This document shows positions 62,501 through 64,000 of a stretch of DNA of 64,000 nt, in pieces. This stretch comes from Magnetococcales bacterium WMHbinv6 (GTDB lineage Bacteria > Pseudomonadota > Magnetococcia > Magnetococcales > Magnetaquicoccaceae): NCBI GenBank assembly GCA_002753135.1, contig PDZV01000001.1, positions 124,001-188,000 on the forward strand, given 5' to 3'. A model generated the notes under the pieces. That model had not been told where the DNA came from. It did no database searches and saw only the letters and a list, made by a program, of their open reading frames with translations. A program made the translations under genes and the position numbers. Position 1 is the stretch's first letter. Each line of letters begins with the position of its first letter.

Positions 62501-64000
62501 TTTTGTACCTCCTCATGGCGCCGCGTGACCCACCTTTTATGATCATCATAGCTGTAATGGCCCAGGGATGTAGCTTCGTGGCGTTCGCCGGAATCCAGAC
62601 GCCGCACTAGGCATTCGAACAGCACGAGACCCAACCCGTAGATGTCCACGCCAAACCCTTCACCTCGCACCCGCTCACTCTCTTCCCTCCAACTACGAAG
62701 TGCTTCTGGGGCGACATAATAGTCGACGGGCAGTGCCATCTGCTCTGCCTGGCAGTTGACGGCGGCGTGCAGGTAAAGCGACATCTCGAAAAAGCCCAGT
62801 TTCAGCAGTGGATTGGACTTTTCAATCTCGCTTCCACCAGAGATGAAGATGCTGTCTGGACGGATAAAGCGGTGCAGAAAATACCTCTGGTGCATGTTGG
62901 CTACGGCGGTCAACACATAACCCAGGTGGCGCCACAGGTGTTTTCTGTTACCCGGTGCCAGCAAACCAATGCGGCCCTGGTCAAGCATGCTGCGTAATGT
63001 GCCATGCTTGGTGTGTTCGCTCAGCAGGAACAAACGCCGACCATCATGGGAAAAAGCCGCTTGGTGCAGGCGAATCAGTGCCTTACCGGAGGACCGGGTA
63101 CTCAGGTGGTCCAGAACCCGACGCTCGGCGGCCCAGATCGACTGCAGCAACCCCCGACTGGTCTCGGAACCTCCCGCCAAGCCATAGACGCGCATGGTGA
63201 GTTGTTGGCCCCGGGTGGTCACCAAATAGGCCCGCACTGAATCCAGCTTAAAACCCGGCAGCAGAGACCAGGAGATCGGTGTTATAATTTCCAGATCATT
63301 GCTGATGGCTTTTCTGGCCGCTTGACGGTCTTCCTCTTTCAGTGCGGACTCCTCAAATATGTGCTGTTGGGTTCCAGTTAGGGGCTCCTGCAGGAACTTG
63401 TCACTCCGTATTTTCGACAATGTTTCGCACAAATTCTTACGCCAGCCCCCTTGAAGGCCTGGCGCGTCACCCTCTGGATGCATCCTGGGTCGGGGGTGCC
63501 ACAGACGCTCCCTGCCAGTCAACAGGACATTCCAATCGTTCCAGGCTTGGCGGTAGTCTGATGTGGCATACTGGTTGTCGGGAGAGATGGGAGTGAGATT
63601 CTCGAACAAATATCGGATTTGCTCCACAGCGAGTTTGCCGAGGGATTCCTGATCCGACTCGGCGAACGTGTCAATCTGTTCGAAAACCAGTTTGTAGAGT
63701 TGGCATAGCACGCCGAATAAATTAAAAAAATTATTAAAATCTTGGTTGTCGGTACGCAACAGGGTTTCATCCAGGTTATCAATGAACTCTTTCGTGGCTT
63801 TGACGATGGCGTCAGCCGGGGTCCCCATTACCTTTAGGCGCCAAGCAGCCTCAGCCTCTTGGGGGCGATTACACAAAAGGCTGGGTAACACTTTTCCCAG
63901 ACGTTCCCGGACCAGGGTGTTCAATGCCTCCTTGTTTGCGCCCGGCGGCAACTGATCACGCACATCCATCAGCGCCCGGGCCGGAAAGTTGCCCGTATCG
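59584..64000 (-). CDS. Mokosh-type MkoA candidate: pseudokinase fused to SF1 RNA/DNA helicase, 5' end beyond the window
   Basis: At least 1,461 residues. The ATG at 63969 has no ribosome site and the frame stays open to base 64000, so the true start is probably outside. After about 230 unassigned residues comes a protein-kinase-like domain (about 235-560) with APE (YVAPEAL) and DIYGLGLVLFECL, but the HRD loop reads LHRFIRPDSI, the DFG site reads LGFFE and the VAIK Lys is Arg: probably a pseudokinase. Residues about 880-1440 form a UPF1/Dna2-type SF1 helicase: Walker A GPPGTGKTT (about 900), motif II FEEAARG, motif III GDHHQLPP, motif V VDSFQGRQADIV, motif VI LSRAERLL. Followed 112-200 bases later by the PLD-like gene. 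This matches Mokosh type I helicase proteins. It could also be another kinase-helicase defence protein. Confidence 0.8.
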   Translation of the reverse strand, partial: DTGNFPARALMDVRDQLPPGANKEALNTLVRERLGKVLPSLLCNRPQEAEAAWRLKVMGTPADAIVKATKEFIDNLDETLLRTDNQDFNNFFNLFGVLCQLYKLVFEQIDTFAESDQESLGKLAVEQIRYLFENLTPISPDNQYATSDYRQAWNDWNVLLTGRERLWHPRPRMHPEGDAPGLQGGWRKNLCETLSKIRSDKFLQEPLTGTQQHIFEESALKEEDRQAARKAISNDLEIITPISWSLLPGFKLDSVRAYLVTTRGQQLTMRVYGLAGGSETSRGLLQSIWAAERRVLDHLSTRSSGKALIRLHQAAFSHDGRRLFLLSEHTKHGTLRSMLDQGRIGLLAPGNRKHLWRHLGYVLTAVANMHQRYFLHRFIRPDSIFISGGSEIEKSNPLLKLGFFEMSLYLHAAVNCQAEQMALPVDYYVAPEALRSWREESERVRGEGFGVDIYGLGLVLFECLVRRLDSGERHEATSLGHYSYDDHKRWVTRRHEEVQNAVDAGDLTANEADVIKSMLVFDHTQRVSDLDPVLEQVRRFARFDGDLVAEFNDKPPLGFLNLNPDHAYNILNVLHKAHPELRPTEHLSPDAVRNHWLNIIMAQLKNALVFKDSASTPQKPAILLQGTKCLFRAEPYTTGVGNSQTSRHDFAYITLAFISHRPVGEPLMKLTGGVALRGFDPSVIPELRGEDNQSWKPLFELVQHEENELNPAQLRFWKLLGLTADLEKELQESFIIDCDVEALPNQDGFRRIRIKQNMLRSSERKVGEQDLLDMVERNRSHSDNRFIFSHSQDPMRFHDREAYSWYVENLEKDAVILRQQLVGEGPSLGRQGFLRPVSVELMQPLFQRRQRVLQDIYQDPYLLESVLVRHHIKSPRLGVIAREPFIKPLDKAKKDLVQSCLDQRPIFCVQGPPGTGKTTFAAELVLQVLAENPSARILVTSQGHDPLNNLLERIENALPDFTANQEVAWAGFQKPIRVRLAHAQRSEASELLQKFSPEEQARACLEKARNWRPNQLSQRRQVADEDILQAWAEWVNTELKEGVSAHFVDAFVQSANLVYATSNDNRLDSLSDQNFDLVIFEEAARGHPLELLGTMRMARWWVLIGDHHQLPPFGIKEMFALLERRKEAFLRQQTAAAYGLTPERDAQEASSFPLELLAGTSAASANRDDDSTYSTVGELVDDTRYWLRLFERAYENNAVLRPRRAGMLDTQWRMHSTIGTLVSQAFYQGKLQNPPLDELESFDAKKRHDMPAGSRYRFWPGTVVWLDIPRIDDTELSESDRLNMGEKAAKGGGYVNRYECRVLHDFLSAQLGFLRLGGYRHQSRKMVIIAPYRAQVSMFRQHFANWDNPFTGPLGKRVFTVDSFQGRQADIVAVSLTRNNSSDGGINQRLGFLQDPSRATVMLSRAERLLIVVGCSRQINPGATKGRWTQKRLPDLPGDAADAENQLWRFFQLCYEMDAVIDARDVVRSYH

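Noticed and set aside
1-64000. CRISPR array
   Set aside because: No regularly spaced direct repeats were seen; the Sel1 repeats are protein-level repeats.

Overview
The window is chromosomal DNA of a Gram-negative bacterium, most likely a member of the Pseudomonadota. It carries an LPS-type outer-membrane lipoprotein gene (lolB-like) followed by ispE and tRNA-Gln, a TonB-family protein, SRP Ffh, bL28, XerD, RarA and a yjcH-actP-acs acetate block. The density of two-component and c-di-GMP proteins (an oxygen-sensor-like GGDEF protein, an NtrC/CHASE-kinase pair and an HD-GYP regulator) would suit a free-living, microaerophilic or environmental lineage such as the Magnetococcia. That placement is inference from gene content only.

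Layout. 1-3400: end of a cytidylate-kinase-like gene, an ODP-GGDEF protein, and a lone IS630-type DNA-binding-domain protein with its own terminator, all on the minus strand. 3408-7050: a coupled CHASE/PAS sensor kinase and sigma-54 activator. 7292-9875: PiT phosphate transporter with two DUF47 (PhoU-like) partners. 10518-11357: TonB-family protein. 11428-19683 (minus): acetate block acs, yjcH, actP, then a CBS/DUF294 nucleotidyltransferase, a stand-alone receiver and a membrane exonuclease fused to a degenerate kinase. 19979-23979 (plus): an NDP-forming acyl-CoA synthetase-like protein coupled to a CoA-transferase/GNAT fusion. 24052-28635 (minus): DUF790 nuclease, cca, rtcB and gloB. 28679-32936 (plus): methyltransferase, xerD, membrane-anchored SDR and rarA. 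33080-35933: Tat-exported carbonic anhydrase fusion, ArsS radical SAM enzyme and a TVP38 membrane protein. 35989-42670: a tightly overlapping operon of Sel1 protein, PstS-like binding protein, sensor kinase and HD-GYP regulator. 42803-52502: housekeeping genes (rhodanese, ffh, mdh, apgM, rpmB, DUF1858, TPR lipoprotein, lolB, ispE, tRNA-Gln, DUF2784).

From about 52.5 kb to the right edge the character changes to an accessory or defence-like region. It holds a DUF2252 protein, an MdaB-like reductase, a caspase-fold protease gene cut at its 5' side by an IS200-type element, an IS630 element interrupted by that same IS200 copy, and an orphan IS200/IS605-type terminal hairpin. Next come two very large minus-strand genes: an 800-residue protein with a PLD-like C-terminus, and a protein of at least 1,461 residues joining a protein-kinase-like domain to a UPF1/Dna2-type SF1 helicase. 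This pair matches the layout of the Mokosh type I anti-phage system and is the most interesting part of the window. The kinase domain lacks its catalytic residues (HRD and DFG aspartates), so it is probably a pseudokinase. The helicase gene runs off the right edge.
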